Shown: piece after piece, positions 1 to 8,140 of the stretch
How positions within the stretch are numbered: position 1 is the first letter of the stretch
Layout of the letters: every line of letters begins with the position of its first letter
Source of the DNA: Streptomyces sp. NBC_01471
GTDB lineage: Bacteria; Actinomycetota; Actinomycetes; Streptomycetales; Streptomycetaceae
Reading direction: 5' to 3'
DNA length: 64,000 nucleotides
Assembly: GCF_041438865.1 (NCBI RefSeq)
Contig: NZ_CP109450.1
Location: 3,768,501-3,832,500, forward strand
Notes under the pieces: model-generated
What the model saw: the letters and a program-made list of their open reading frames with translations, nothing else
The model's database searches: none
What the model was told of the DNA's origin: nothing
Program-made: the position numbers and the translations under genes

Positions 1-1
1 G

Positions 2-412
2 GAGATCCGCGTCCTGGTCGAGCGCGAACCGCAGTCCGTGACGCTGGCCGCCGATCATCCGGCGGCGGCCGACCCGGTGGTGAAACTGGCCGACCTGGCG
101 ACGGACCAGTGGATGGTCGACCCGACCGTGGACGGCGAGTGGGACGGGATGCGCCGGATGCTGCGCGAGGCAGGGCTCAATCCCCGTGTGCTGCACGGCG
201 ATTACCTCACGGCGTTCGCCCTGGTCGCGTCCGGCGAGGTGGTCACGGTCTGCCAGCCGACGACCAGACCCAGACCCGACCTGGTGATAAGACCGCTGCA
301 CGGGGACCCCCTCGGGGTGCGGCTGCTGCTCGCGGCACGGCCCGGGACGGACGGGGCGGAGCTGGACGTGGTGTACGAGGAGCTGGCAGCGGCCTACGGG
401 GAGTTGCTCTAG
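2..412 (+). CDS. LysR-family transcriptional regulator, C-terminal part (cut by window start)
   Basis: The reading frame is open from the first bases of the window, so this is the 3' part of a gene starting upstream. The 136 visible residues look like the distal half of a LysR substrate-binding domain: a segment around DQWMVDPTVDGEWDG, then ALVASGEVVTVCQPTTRP and a final VRLLLAARPG strand-helix. The DNA-binding helix-turn-helix, which in this family is N-terminal, lies outside the window. Family assignment rests on this partial pattern only; target genes and ligand cannot be guessed. The following barstar-like gene is on the same strand about 100 bases away. Confidence 0.6.
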   Translation, partial: EIRVLVEREPQSVTLAADHPAAADPVVKLADLATDQWMVDPTVDGEWDGMRRMLREAGLNPRVLHGDYLTAFALVASGEVVTVCQPTTRPRPDLVIRPLHGDPLGVRLLLAARPGTDGAELDVVYEELAAAYGELL

Positions 413-515
413 ACCGTCACTGAGGGTGAGGCCGTGTTCCCCGTGGAGCCACCGTCGAGTCCGGGTGGCGTCGGCCCGGTACACCGGTCGTACCTACCGC
501 GTACCATCCGCTGCC

Positions 516-818
516 ATGGGCTCCGAACTGGTCGTGGATCTGCGCACGCTACCGCTCGCCTCGCTCGACGATTTCTGGGACGCGGTGTCCCGGCCGTGCG
601 GGCTGCCCGACTGGTTCGGCCGGAACCTCGATGCCTGGTGGGACGTGGTGGAGACCCGGGGCGTCTCGGAAACCGTGGACGCGCACGACCGGCTGGTCGT
701 ACGGGCCCGTGCGGCCGGGCTGTTCGCTCCTGGAGAGCCGGACGGCGCCCGGCTGTCGGCACTGTTCGCCGACACGACCCGCGCACGGCTCGACCTGGAG
801 CCCGACCCGGCGGCGTGA
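516..818 (+). CDS. Barstar-like protein (RNase inhibitor fold)
   Basis: A 100-residue protein. The frame is open upstream, but ATG 516 gives the natural start MGSELVVDLRTL. The N-terminal strand followed by LDDFWDAVSRPCGLPDWFGRNLDAWWDVV matches the barstar signature, in which the helix carrying GxNLDAxWD binds the barnase-type RNase active site. Barstar proteins are cytoplasmic and neutralise secreted or injected RNases. No barnase-like RNase is visible next to it, so it may be an orphan immunity protein or act on an RNase encoded elsewhere. Family assignment is good; the partner is unknown. Confidence 0.75.
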   Translation: MGSELVVDLRTLPLASLDDFWDAVSRPCGLPDWFGRNLDAWWDVVETRGVSETVDAHDRLVVRARAAGLFAPGEPDGARLSALFADTTRARLDLEPDPAA

Positions 819-950
819 GTCCTACCCTCTCCTGAGACCGGCCGTTCAGGGCCGGTCGGTCCAAGATCGCCCAAGGCGGTCGCTAACCTTACGTGTCCGC
901 CCTGGCCAGGGATCGACTCCCGTCGGCGCGGACTTGTCTCGTACTCGACT

Positions 951-970
951 CATTGCGAATCATTGCGAAA
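951..970 (+). promoter_or_regulatory. Tandem CATTGCGAA repeats upstream of VWA gene
   Basis: Two adjacent 10-base copies of CATTGCGAA(T/A) end 10 bases before the ATG of the VWA-domain gene. The stretch is AT-rich compared with its surroundings. This could be a protein-binding site or part of a promoter; no clear -10/-35 pair was assigned. Confidence 0.3.
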
Positions 971-980
971 GGTCTCGCCC

Positions 981-2627
981 ATGGGCATTCGGAGCTTGCT
1001 GCGCAAGGTGTTTGGACGCGACCGCGTGGAGTCCGGTGAGCCGTCGGCGGCCACTACCGTTCCGGCCCAGGCCGAGCGTACGACGACGCCCGCGAAGGCG
1101 GCGCACACCGGAACGACGGCACAGACTTCTGCGGAGTCCTCGCCGGAGAAGGTGACATCGTCGTCGGAGACGGCAACGGGGAAGGCATCTTCGGAACGGG
1201 CCTCGTCGGAACGGACTTCGTCGGAGGGCGCGTCGTCGGAGAAGCCCCGCACGGTGTCACTGCCCGCCCAGGCCGACAAGGCGTCGACCTCCGTACCCGC
1301 AGCCGAGAAGCCGGCGCCGAAGCCGGTGCGCAGGTCCGGTACCGGGATCGCGTCCGACCTGGTGGCGGAGGCTTTCGACAACCCGAAGCCGAGGCAGGCG
1401 GAGCCGACTGTCCCGGCCCAGGCGAAGGCGTCGGAGGTGTCTGCGCCGGAACTGAAGCCGGAGCCGAGGACCGAGCCGGAGCCCGCTCCCGTCGCGGCGG
1501 AGCCGGAGGCTGAGGCCGTCGAGCCGGAGGCTGAGGCCGAAACGGAGCCGGTTGCAGCCGAGGCGACGGCTGTTGAGCCGGAGAAGGCGGACGCGGAGCC
1601 GACCGGGACAGAGACGGAAGCGGAGGCGGAAGCCGAGCCGGAGCCGGTCGCGGTTGAGCCGGAACCGGTCGTGGCTGAGGCGGAGCCGGAGGCCGACGCG
1701 GAGGCCCAGGCGGAGGACAAGGCTGAGGTCGAGACCACGGCAGAGGCCGCCGAGCCGACGGCAGAGCCGGTCACCGAAACGGAGCCCGAGGCTGTCCCCG
1801 AAACCGAGCCCGAGCCCGAGGCCGCACCTGCGACCGAGCCCGTACAGGCAGAGGCAGACGCAGAGGCGAAGACAGCGGCAGAGGCCGACGCAGACGCGCA
1901 GGCTGGCGTAGGGGAAGAAGCGGCCGAACCCGTATCCCCGGCGACGACCGCCGCCCCCGCCGCCGCCGGCCTCGCGACTCGCGCGCCCCAGCTCGTCAGC
2001 GCCTACGAGGCCGCCGGAGCGGAGATCGACAAGGCCGGGCTGAGCAACGCCAGGGCCGCCGTCTATCTCGTGCTCGACCGGTCGGGTTCCATGCGGCCGT
2101 ACTACAAGGACGGCAGCGCGCAGGCTCTCGGCGAGCAGACCCTCGCCCTCGCCGCGCACCTCGACGAGCAGGCCACCGTCCGTGTCGTCTTCTTCTCGAC
2201 GGACATCGACGGCACCGGAGAGCTGACGCTCGACACCTACGAGGGCCGCGTCGACGAGCTGCACGCCGGACTGGGACGGCTGGGCCGCACCAGTTACCAC
2301 CGGGCCGTCGAGGAGGTCGCCGAGCTGCACGCGAAGTCCGCCGACCCCACCGCCCCGGCCCTGGTGATCTTCCAGACGGACGGCGCCCCGGACGCCAAGG
2401 TCGTGGCCAAGCAGGCCATCGCCGAGGTGGCCGACAAGCCGCTGTTCTGGCAGTTCGTGGCCTTCGGCGACCACGAGTCGAAGGCGTTCGACTTCCTGCG
2501 GAAGCTGGACGTCCCGCACGCCGCGTTCTTCCACGCGGGTCCCACCCCGCGTGAGCTGGCCGACTCCGAGGTGTACGAGCAGCTGCTCGCGGCCTTCCCG
2601 GCCTGGCTGGCAGCGCGCAAGGGCTGA
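981..2627 (+). CDS. VWA-domain protein (TerF/TerY-like) with long Glu/Pro/Ala-rich linker
   Basis: A 548-residue protein started at ATG 981 (MGIRSLLRKVFGRDR); GAAAGG lies 8 bases upstream, better than the TTG at 963. Residues about 30-340 are low-complexity, dominated by EPEAE and PEPEA repeats, and probably disordered and acidic. Residues about 345-548 form a von Willebrand factor A domain with MIDAS motif DRSGSM beginning at Asp366, a threonine in GRTSYHRAV and an aspartate in FQTDGAPD. The closest family impression is the metal-binding VWA domain found with tellurite-resistance proteins. No other ter genes are adjacent. It has no signal peptide or membrane segment and is probably cytoplasmic. 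Function unknown; metal-dependent protein binding is an inference from the MIDAS. Confidence 0.75.
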   Translation: MGIRSLLRKVFGRDRVESGEPSAATTVPAQAERTTTPAKAAHTGTTAQTSAESSPEKVTSSSETATGKASSERASSERTSSEGASSEKPRTVSLPAQADKASTSVPAAEKPAPKPVRRSGTGIASDLVAEAFDNPKPRQAEPTVPAQAKASEVSAPELKPEPRTEPEPAPVAAEPEAEAVEPEAEAETEPVAAEATAVEPEKADAEPTGTETEAEAEAEPEPVAVEPEPVVAEAEPEADAEAQAEDKAEVETTAEAAEPTAEPVTETEPEAVPETEPEPEAAPATEPVQAEADAEAKTAAEADADAQAGVGEEAAEPVSPATTAAPAAAGLATRAPQLVSAYEAAGAEIDKAGLSNARAAVYLVLDRSGSMRPYYKDGSAQALGEQTLALAAHLDEQATVRVVFFSTDIDGTGELTLDTYEGRVDELHAGLGRLGRTSYHRAVEEVAELHAKSADPTAPALVIFQTDGAPDAKVVAKQAIAEVADKPLFWQFVAFGDHESKAFDFLRKLDVPHAAFFHAGPTPRELADSEVYEQLLAAFPAWLAARKG

Positions 2628-2649
2628 CACCGGACAGCACCGGCCGACC

Positions 2650-2676
2650 GGGCCCCCGTCCACCGGACGGGGGCCC
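2650..2676 (+). terminator. Hairpin terminator after VWA gene
   Basis: A perfect 12-bp GC stem (GGGCCCCCGTCC, its complement at 2665-2676) with a 3-base loop lies 23 bases past the VWA stop codon and before the metG promoter. There is no T-run, as usual for Streptomyces. Confidence 0.6.
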
Positions 2677-2689
2677 CGGCACAATCCCG

Positions 2690-2719
2690 TTCGGATGCCC
2701 GGCGCTGGGCCGTTAGGAT
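2690..2719 (+). promoter_or_regulatory. Probable HrdB-type promoter of metG, leaderless transcript
   Basis: TAGGAT at 2714-2719 fits a vegetative -10 box, with TTCGGA at 2690-2695 as a -35 at 18-base spacing. The expected transcription start falls at or next to the metG ATG (2727), and no Shine-Dalgarno is visible, which suggests leaderless translation. Confidence 0.5.
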
Positions 2720-2726
2720 TTCGACC

Positions 2727-4340
2727 ATGGCGGCCACTGGATCTGAGAAGCAGGGGACGAACGCGTACTACGTATCGACCCCCATTTACTACGTCAACGA
2801 CGCTCCTCACCTGGGCCACGCCTACACGACCGTCGCAGGAGACGTGCTCACGCGCTGGCACCGTCAGCGCGGCGAGAAGGTGTGGTACCTCACCGGCACG
2901 GACGAGCACGGTCAGAAGATCATGCGCACGGCCGAGGCGAACAACGTCACACCGCAGGAGTGGTGCGACAAGCTCGTCGAAGAGTCCTGGAAGCCCCTCT
3001 GGGATCATCTGAACATCGCGAACGACGACTTCATCCGGACGACGGAGAAGCGGCACACGGACCGTGTGCAGGAGTTCGTGCAGGACCTGTTCGACAAGGA
3101 CGAGATCTACAAGGGCGGGTACGAAGGCCCGTACTGCGTGGGCTGCGAGGAGTACAAGCTCCCCGGCGACCTGATCGAGGGCGAGCCCGACTTCCCCGGT
3201 CAGAAGCTGTGCCCGATCCACAAGAAGCCGGTGGAGATCCTCAAGGAGGAGAACTACTTCTTCAAGCTGAGCGAGTACGGCCCGAAGCTGCTGGAGTTCT
3301 ACGAGGCCAACCCGGGCTTCATCCAGCCCGAGTCGGCGCGCAACGAGGTCGTGAACTTCGTACGGCAGGGGCTTCAGGACCTGTCGATCTCGCGCTCGAC
3401 CTTCGACTGGGGCGTCCCGGTGCCGTGGGACGAGAAGCACGTCATCTACGTCTGGGTGGACGCTCTCCTCAACTACGCCACGGCCGTCGGCTACGGCGCG
3501 AACCAGCAGAAGTTCGACGAGACGTTCCCGGCCGACGTGCACCTGGTCGGCAAGGACATCCTGCGCTTCCACGCGGTGATCTGGCCCGCGATGCTGATGG
3601 CCCAGGGCCTGCCGGTGCCCGGCAGGGTCGCGGCGAACGGCTGGCTGATGGTCGGCGGCGAGAAGATGTCGAAGTCGAACCTGACCGGCATCAAGCCGCA
3701 GGACCTGACCTCGCACTTCGGCGTGGACGCCTACCGCTGGTACTTCCTGCGGGCCATCGCCTTCGGCAGCGACGGGTCGTTCTCGTGGGAGGACTTCTCC
3801 GCCCGCTACACCTCCGAGCTGGCGAACGACTACGGCAATCTCGCCTCGCGCGTGGCCGCCATGGTCGGCAAGTACTACGGCGGAACCCTGCCGGCCGCCC
3901 AGGCCCCGGGCGCTGCCGAGCAGGCGGTCCAGGACGGTCTCGCCAAGGCGGTCGCCGCGTCCGACCGGCTGATCGGCGAGGAGCTGGACTTCCAGGGCGG
4001 CATCCTGGCGGTCTTCGACTTCGTGAAGCAGGTCAACGGCTACATCACGGAGCAGGAACCGTGGAAGGTCGCCAAGGACGAGTCGCCGGAGGGCCGGGCC
4101 CGCCTCGCGACCATCCTCTACACCGCCGCCGAGTCGCTGCGCGGTGTCGCGGTCCTGCTGAACGCGGTGATGCCGGAGACCTCGCAGAGCCTGTGGGAGT
4201 CGCTGGGCGCCGAGGCGGGTCTCGGCGCGCTGGCGGACCAGCCGCTCCAGGAGTCCGGCGCCTGGGGTCAGCTCCCGGCCGGCGCGACGGTGACGAAGGG
4301 CGCGGTGCTGTTCCCCCGCCTGGAGGAGAAGCCCGCGTAA
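2727..4340 (+). CDS. metG: Methionyl-tRNA synthetase
   Basis: A 537-residue class I aminoacyl-tRNA synthetase that charges tRNA-Met with methionine, including the initiator tRNA. HLGH at residues 28-31 is the HIGH motif and KMSKS near residue 313 is the second ATP-binding signature. Cys137, Cys140, Cys162 and His165 form a zinc-knuckle-type CxxC...CxxH insert. It ends after the helical anticodon-binding domain and lacks the C-terminal tRNA-binding (EMAP-like) extension of longer MetRS forms. In Streptomyces the gene is often called metS. ATG 2727 sits directly after a -10-like element, consistent with a leaderless mRNA. A long hairpin terminator follows. Essential housekeeping gene; identification is secure. 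Confidence 0.97.
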   Translation: MAATGSEKQGTNAYYVSTPIYYVNDAPHLGHAYTTVAGDVLTRWHRQRGEKVWYLTGTDEHGQKIMRTAEANNVTPQEWCDKLVEESWKPLWDHLNIANDDFIRTTEKRHTDRVQEFVQDLFDKDEIYKGGYEGPYCVGCEEYKLPGDLIEGEPDFPGQKLCPIHKKPVEILKEENYFFKLSEYGPKLLEFYEANPGFIQPESARNEVVNFVRQGLQDLSISRSTFDWGVPVPWDEKHVIYVWVDALLNYATAVGYGANQQKFDETFPADVHLVGKDILRFHAVIWPAMLMAQGLPVPGRVAANGWLMVGGEKMSKSNLTGIKPQDLTSHFGVDAYRWYFLRAIAFGSDGSFSWEDFSARYTSELANDYGNLASRVAAMVGKYYGGTLPAAQAPGAAEQAVQDGLAKAVAASDRLIGEELDFQGGILAVFDFVKQVNGYITEQEPWKVAKDESPEGRARLATILYTAAESLRGVAVLLNAVMPETSQSLWESLGAEAGLGALADQPLQESGAWGQLPAGATVTKGAVLFPRLEEKPA

Positions 4341-4352
4341 CCGGGCCGGGCT

Positions 4353-4400
4353 ACGGCAGGAGGGCCCGGAACCGTGCTCGGTTCCGGGCCCTCCTGCCGT
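4353..4400. terminator. Bidirectional terminator between metG and Uma2 gene
   Basis: A perfect 21-bp inverted repeat (ACGGCAGGAGGGCCCGGAACC at 4353-4373 and its complement at 4380-4400) with a 6-base loop lies between the converging metG and Uma2-family genes, so it can serve both strands. Confidence 0.85.
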
Positions 4401-4408
4401 GCTGTACG

Positions 4409-4996
4409 TCAGCGCACCCAGGCCGTCAGCGGCTCGGTGTCCAGCTCGATCCCGACCGGGCCGGGCAGCTCGACGCTCTTTCCGAACGGGACCGTGACCA
4501 CCTGTTCGTACCGCACACCGTCCGGCTGCGAGTGGACCTTGACCTCGCCCGCGTCACGGTCGATCAGCAGATAGACGGGGATCTCCGTCTCGGCATAGGC
4601 GCGCGGCTTCTCCACCCGGTCCCGGCGGTCGGTGTCGGCGTCGTTCGAGGTCACCTCGACCACCATCAGCACACCGTCCGCACTGGCCCACTCACCCTGA
4701 CCGACGAACGTGCCGCTCGGAGCGAGGGTCCCATCGGGGCGGGCGTTGCCCCTGCGGTAGCTCTCGATCCGCAGGCCCTGCTCCGGATAGAGCCACAACC
4801 TGGGGTCGGCCTGCATGCACAGGCGCGTCAGCCACTCGATGATCCGCCCGTGGTCCCCGTCCGGCACAGCCTTGACCCCCAACGTTCCGTTCACGAACTC
4901 CAGACGCACCGCTTCGTCGGTTCGTATGGCGTGCCGGGCCAGCTCTTCGAACACTTCCTGGGTCAGGACGGTGCACCGCTCTTCCACGACGCTCAC
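4409..4996 (-). CDS. Uma2-family (DUF820) PD-(D/E)XK nuclease-like protein
   Basis: The frame is open to 5047, but GTG 4996 (SVVEERCTVLTQEVF...) has GAGGAG 6 bases upstream and is the chosen start, giving 195 residues. The nuclease-like core shows RPDGTL, then VLMVVEVTSND and a conserved lysine in RVEKPRAYAE, followed by IPVYLLIDRD; these match the Asp, Glu-x-(Ser/Thr) and Lys positions of the Uma2 branch of the PD-(D/E)XK fold. The family is highly expanded in Streptomyces and cyanobacteria, and its biological role is not established. No mobile-element genes lie beside it. Nuclease activity is inferred from fold only. Confidence 0.8.
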   Translation of the reverse strand: MSVVEERCTVLTQEVFEELARHAIRTDEAVRLEFVNGTLGVKAVPDGDHGRIIEWLTRLCMQADPRLWLYPEQGLRIESYRRGNARPDGTLAPSGTFVGQGEWASADGVLMVVEVTSNDADTDRRDRVEKPRAYAETEIPVYLLIDRDAGEVKVHSQPDGVRYEQVVTVPFGKSVELPGPVGIELDTEPLTAWVR

Positions 4997-5062
4997 CACG
5001 GTCTCCTCAGGGGTAGGTGACACTCTCCAGCCTACGGGGCGCCACAACGCCCCCGCGCGGCT

Positions 5063-5869
5063 TCACTCCCCCAGCATCCCGGCGTCCCCCATGACCACGA
5101 CCGGGTCCTTCGTCGGGTCCAGCCAGTGGAGCAGCTCCTTCATCCGGTCCTCCGGCAGGGAGACGCAGCCATGCGTGGGGCCACCGTGGTCGACGTGGAA
5201 CCAGACGCCGCCGCCCCGGTCCGCGCCCATCGGGCGGGTCCAGTCGAGCGGGGTGGTGCCCGGCTTGTGGTTGTAGTTGATCGCCACCACGTAGTCGAAG
5301 GCGCCCGCCAGGGACTCTCCGTCGAAGCCCATGCCCGCAGCGACGAAGGAGGACCGGTGGTCGTACGGCAGGCGGGTGCCGGGGTCCGCCTTGCGGCCGC
5401 CCGCGTCGGTCAGGCCGAAGACTCCGGCGGGTGAGTGGAGATCGCCCTGGTAGTGCTTCTCGGTCCAGCCGTGCAGGGCGTTGTGCGCGGGCCACGGGTC
5501 GGAGACCGGCTCCCAGCCCTTGGCCGGGTCACGGACGTAGAGGAGAGCCGTGGAGCTGCTGGAGTCCGGTGCGTCGCCGGTGACGACGACGGCCTGCCGG
5601 GCGGACTCGGGGATCTTCGCCAGGGTCTTGGGGCCGAGCGCGGGGATCTTCTTGACCTGGAGCTCCGCGGCCCGGCGGAGCTGCGGTCCGGCCGCGGGCG
5701 TCACGGGTGTTGCGGCCGCCGGTGGCCCGCCATGTCCGCTGTTGTCCTCGACCGCTCGGGCCGGGGCTGTCGTGTGTCCCGGGAACCCCGAACATCCGGA
5801 GAGCACCAACCCACCGGTGACCAGCGCGGTCGCGACGAGCGCACCTCTGGGAAGTCGGCGAAGAGACAT
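5063..5869 (-). CDS. L,D-transpeptidase-family lipoprotein
   Basis: 268 residues from ATG 5869 (MSLRRLPRG), chosen over the ATG 21 bases upstream because AAAGG is correctly spaced. The N-terminus is a lipoprotein signal with lipobox VLSGC, so the protein is exported and lipid-anchored. The C-terminal half carries the YkuD-type pattern: GVFGLTDAGG..., a histidine in WFHVDHGG and the catalytic THGCVSLP. L,D-transpeptidases form 3-3 peptidoglycan cross-links; whether this one is a cross-linking enzyme or only related is not clear, since the domain differs from the standard YkuD (ErfK/YbiS type). It is transcribed away from aspS, with a region of about 300 bases containing parS between them. Confidence 0.8.
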   Translation of the reverse strand: MSLRRLPRGALVATALVTGGLVLSGCSGFPGHTTAPARAVEDNSGHGGPPAAATPVTPAAGPQLRRAAELQVKKIPALGPKTLAKIPESARQAVVVTGDAPDSSSSTALLYVRDPAKGWEPVSDPWPAHNALHGWTEKHYQGDLHSPAGVFGLTDAGGRKADPGTRLPYDHRSSFVAAGMGFDGESLAGAFDYVVAINYNHKPGTTPLDWTRPMGADRGGGVWFHVDHGGPTHGCVSLPEDRMKELLHWLDPTKDPVVVMGDAGMLGE

Positions 5870-6122
5870 GTACGAGCCTTTCATTTTCACGTCGGATCAA
5901 CGTCGGATCACATCGGCTGCACGCCGTTAACGACTGGTGTGTGCCGTAGGCGTCGATTCATTGCGGGAACCCAGCGAAGTTCCCTCCGGGGCGAGCCGTG
6001 GCGCGTCGCCGCGCACACACGGACTTGCCGGAATCAGAGTGCCCCCGTCCCCTGTCTTGATCCTGACCGGCACGCCGATCAGTACGTCGTACTGGTACGC
6101 CCCGTACGGCTCACCGCAGGCA
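5870..6122. other. Intergenic region upstream of L,D-transpeptidase gene
   Basis: About 250 bases without a convincing gene. It is less GC-rich than its flanks and contains a short direct repeat (CGTCGGATCA twice near 5891-5910) just upstream of the lipoprotein gene, probably promoter sequence. An open frame of 80 codons on the minus strand (5927-6169) lacks coding character and runs through the aspS terminator. Confidence 0.4.
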
Positions 6123-6160
6123 CGGAACAGCCCCCGATCAGTCGATCGGGGGCTGTTCCG
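6123..6160 (-). terminator. Terminator of aspS
   Basis: A perfect 17-bp inverted repeat, CGGAACAGCCCCCGATC at 6123-6139 and its complement at 6144-6160, with a 4-base loop, lies 26 bases past the aspS stop codon. Confidence 0.85.
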
Positions 6161-6162
6161 CT

Positions 6163-6176
6163 GTTTCACGTGAAAC
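6163..6176. promoter_or_regulatory. parS: parS centromere site (ParB-binding palindrome)
   Basis: The 14-base perfect palindrome GTTTCACGTGAAAC is identical to the known Streptomyces parS consensus bound by ParB for origin segregation at sporulation. In Streptomyces these sites cluster around oriC. This copy lies between the aspS stop codon (10 bases away) and its terminator. Confidence 0.9.
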
Positions 6177-6185
6177 CGGGAGGTG

Positions 6186-7970
6186 TTACTTCTCCTGCTT
6201 GTCCTTCGCCGGGGCCGCGGGCTTGCGCAGCTGGATGTTCAGCTCGCGCAGCCGGGTCTCGTCGAGCACCGTGGGGGCGCCCATCATGAGGTCCTGCGCG
6301 TTGCCGTTGAGCGGGAAGGCGATCGTCTCGCGGATGTTCGGCTCGTCGGCGAGCAGCATCACGATACGGTCCACGCCCGGGGCGATGCCGCCGTGCGGCG
6401 GGGCGCCGAGACGGAACGCACGGAGCATTCCGGCGAACTCGTGCTCCACGGTCTCCCGGTCGTAGCCGGCGATCTCGAACGCCTTGAGCATCAGGTCGGG
6501 CTCGTGGTTACGGATGGCGCCCGAGGAGAGCTCGATGCCGTTGCAGACGATGTCGTACTGGTACGCCAGGATGTCGAGCGGGTCCTTCTCCTCCAGGTCG
6601 GCATAGCCGCCCTGGGGCATGGAGAAGGGGTTGTGCGAGAAGTCGATCTTGCCGGTCTCCTCGTCCTTCTCGTACATCGGGAAGTCGACGATCCAGCAGA
6701 ACCGGAACACGTCCTCCTCGAAGTGGCCGGCCCGCTTGGCCGCCTCGACGCGGACCGCGGACATGATCCTGGAGACCTCGTCGAACTCGCCCGCGCCGAA
6801 GAAGACCGCGTGGCCGGGCTTGAGTTCCAGACGCTCGGTGAGCGCCGCGATGTCCGCCTCGGTGAGGAACTTGGCGATCGGCCCGGCGAGCGCACCGTCG
6901 TCACCGACACGCACCCAGGCCAGGCCCTTGGCGCCCTGCTCGACGGCGTACGCACCGAGACCGTCGAAGAACTTGCGGGACTGGCCCGCGGTGTCCGGTA
7001 CGGGCAGCGCGCGGACGTGCCGGCCGGCGAAGGCCTTGAAGCCGGAGTCCGCGAAGACGTCCGACACATCGACCAGTTCGAGCTGGGCGCGCAGGTCGGG
7101 CTTGTCATTGCCGTACTTCAGCATCGACTCGCGGAACGGGATCCGCGGGAACGGCGAGGTGACATGGCGGCCGTTGCCGAACTCCTCGAACAGCTCGGTC
7201 ATCAGCTTCTCGATCGGACCGAACACGTCCTCCTGCTCGACGAAGCTCATCTCGACGTCGAGCTGGTAGAACTCGCCGGGCGAGCGGTCCGCGCGGGCGT
7301 CCTCGTCGCGGAAGCAGGGCGCGATCTGGAAGTAGCGGTCGAAGCCCGAGATCATCAGCAGCTGCTTGAACTGCTGCGGCGCCTGCGGGAGCGCGTAGAA
7401 CTTGCCGGGGTGCAGCCGCGAGGGGACCACGAAGTCACGGGCGCCCTCGGGGGAGGTCGCGGTGAGGATCGGGGTCGCCATCTCGTTGAAGCCCAGCTCG
7501 GTCATCTTGTGCCGCATGGCGGAGATGACAGCGGTGCGCAGCATGATGTTGCGGTGCATGCGCTCGCGGCGCAGGTCGAGGAAGCGGTACTCCAGGCGCC
7601 GCTCCTCGTTGACGCCGTCCTCGGCGTTGATGGTGAAGGGGAGCGGGGCGGCGGCGCCGAGCACCTCGACCTCGCCGACCTCGATCTCGACCTCACCGGT
7701 CGGCAGTTCCTCGTTGACGTTCTCGGTGCCGCGCGCGGAGACCTTGCCGTCGATCCGGACGACCGTCTCCTTGGTGACCTTGGAGAGCGCCTCGTTGGCG
7801 GGGGTGCCGGGGCGGGCGACGAGCTGCGTGATGCCGTGGTGGTCGCGCAGATCGATGAAGAGGATGCCGCCCAGGTCTCGGCGATTGTGCAGCCAGCCGC
7901 TCAGCCGGACGTCCGAGCCGACGTCGGAGGCGCGCAGTTCGCCGCACGTGTGGGACCTGTACCGATGCAT
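6186..7970 (-). CDS. aspS: Aspartyl-tRNA synthetase
   Basis: A 594-residue bacterial-type class II synthetase that charges tRNA-Asp. The N-terminal OB-fold anticodon-binding domain begins GELRASDVGSDVRLSGW; the catalytic core contains FLDLRRERM, the motif 2 region FRDEDARADRSPGEFYQLDVE, and motif 3 near GGIAPGVDRIVMLLAD. A bacterial GAD-type insertion lies between (about residues 280-430). Length and domain order are normal. ATG 7970 (MHRYRSHTCGEL) is the natural start. It is transcribed divergently from the SpoIIE-type gene across 170 bases. It is followed by a parS site and a strong terminator. Identification is secure. Confidence 0.97.
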   Translation of the reverse strand: MHRYRSHTCGELRASDVGSDVRLSGWLHNRRDLGGILFIDLRDHHGITQLVARPGTPANEALSKVTKETVVRIDGKVSARGTENVNEELPTGEVEIEVGEVEVLGAAAPLPFTINAEDGVNEERRLEYRFLDLRRERMHRNIMLRTAVISAMRHKMTELGFNEMATPILTATSPEGARDFVVPSRLHPGKFYALPQAPQQFKQLLMISGFDRYFQIAPCFRDEDARADRSPGEFYQLDVEMSFVEQEDVFGPIEKLMTELFEEFGNGRHVTSPFPRIPFRESMLKYGNDKPDLRAQLELVDVSDVFADSGFKAFAGRHVRALPVPDTAGQSRKFFDGLGAYAVEQGAKGLAWVRVGDDGALAGPIAKFLTEADIAALTERLELKPGHAVFFGAGEFDEVSRIMSAVRVEAAKRAGHFEEDVFRFCWIVDFPMYEKDEETGKIDFSHNPFSMPQGGYADLEEKDPLDILAYQYDIVCNGIELSSGAIRNHEPDLMLKAFEIAGYDRETVEHEFAGMLRAFRLGAPPHGGIAPGVDRIVMLLADEPNIRETIAFPLNGNAQDLMMGAPTVLDETRLRELNIQLRKPAAPAKDKQEK

Positions 7971-8140
7971 CGTTCATCCAGTTCTTCGCGAGACAGGCGG
8001 GAAGGGTGTACTTCGCACCAGGGTACCGCCGGGCACACCATGCCTTTACGCCTTTATCGGCCCGGGCCGACAGCCCCGGGGAGGCCGCATGGACGCACCC
8101 TGTGTGGCGGCTGCCGGTCCCACCTTCTTAAAGTGGGTCA

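Noticed and set aside
1257..3716. Minus-strand frame of 819 codons
   Set aside because: Covers the VWA and metG genes on the opposite strand; low-complexity Arg/Leu/Gly and no recognisable family.
5927..6169. 80-codon minus-strand frame
   Set aside because: Runs through the aspS terminator hairpin and has no Shine-Dalgarno.
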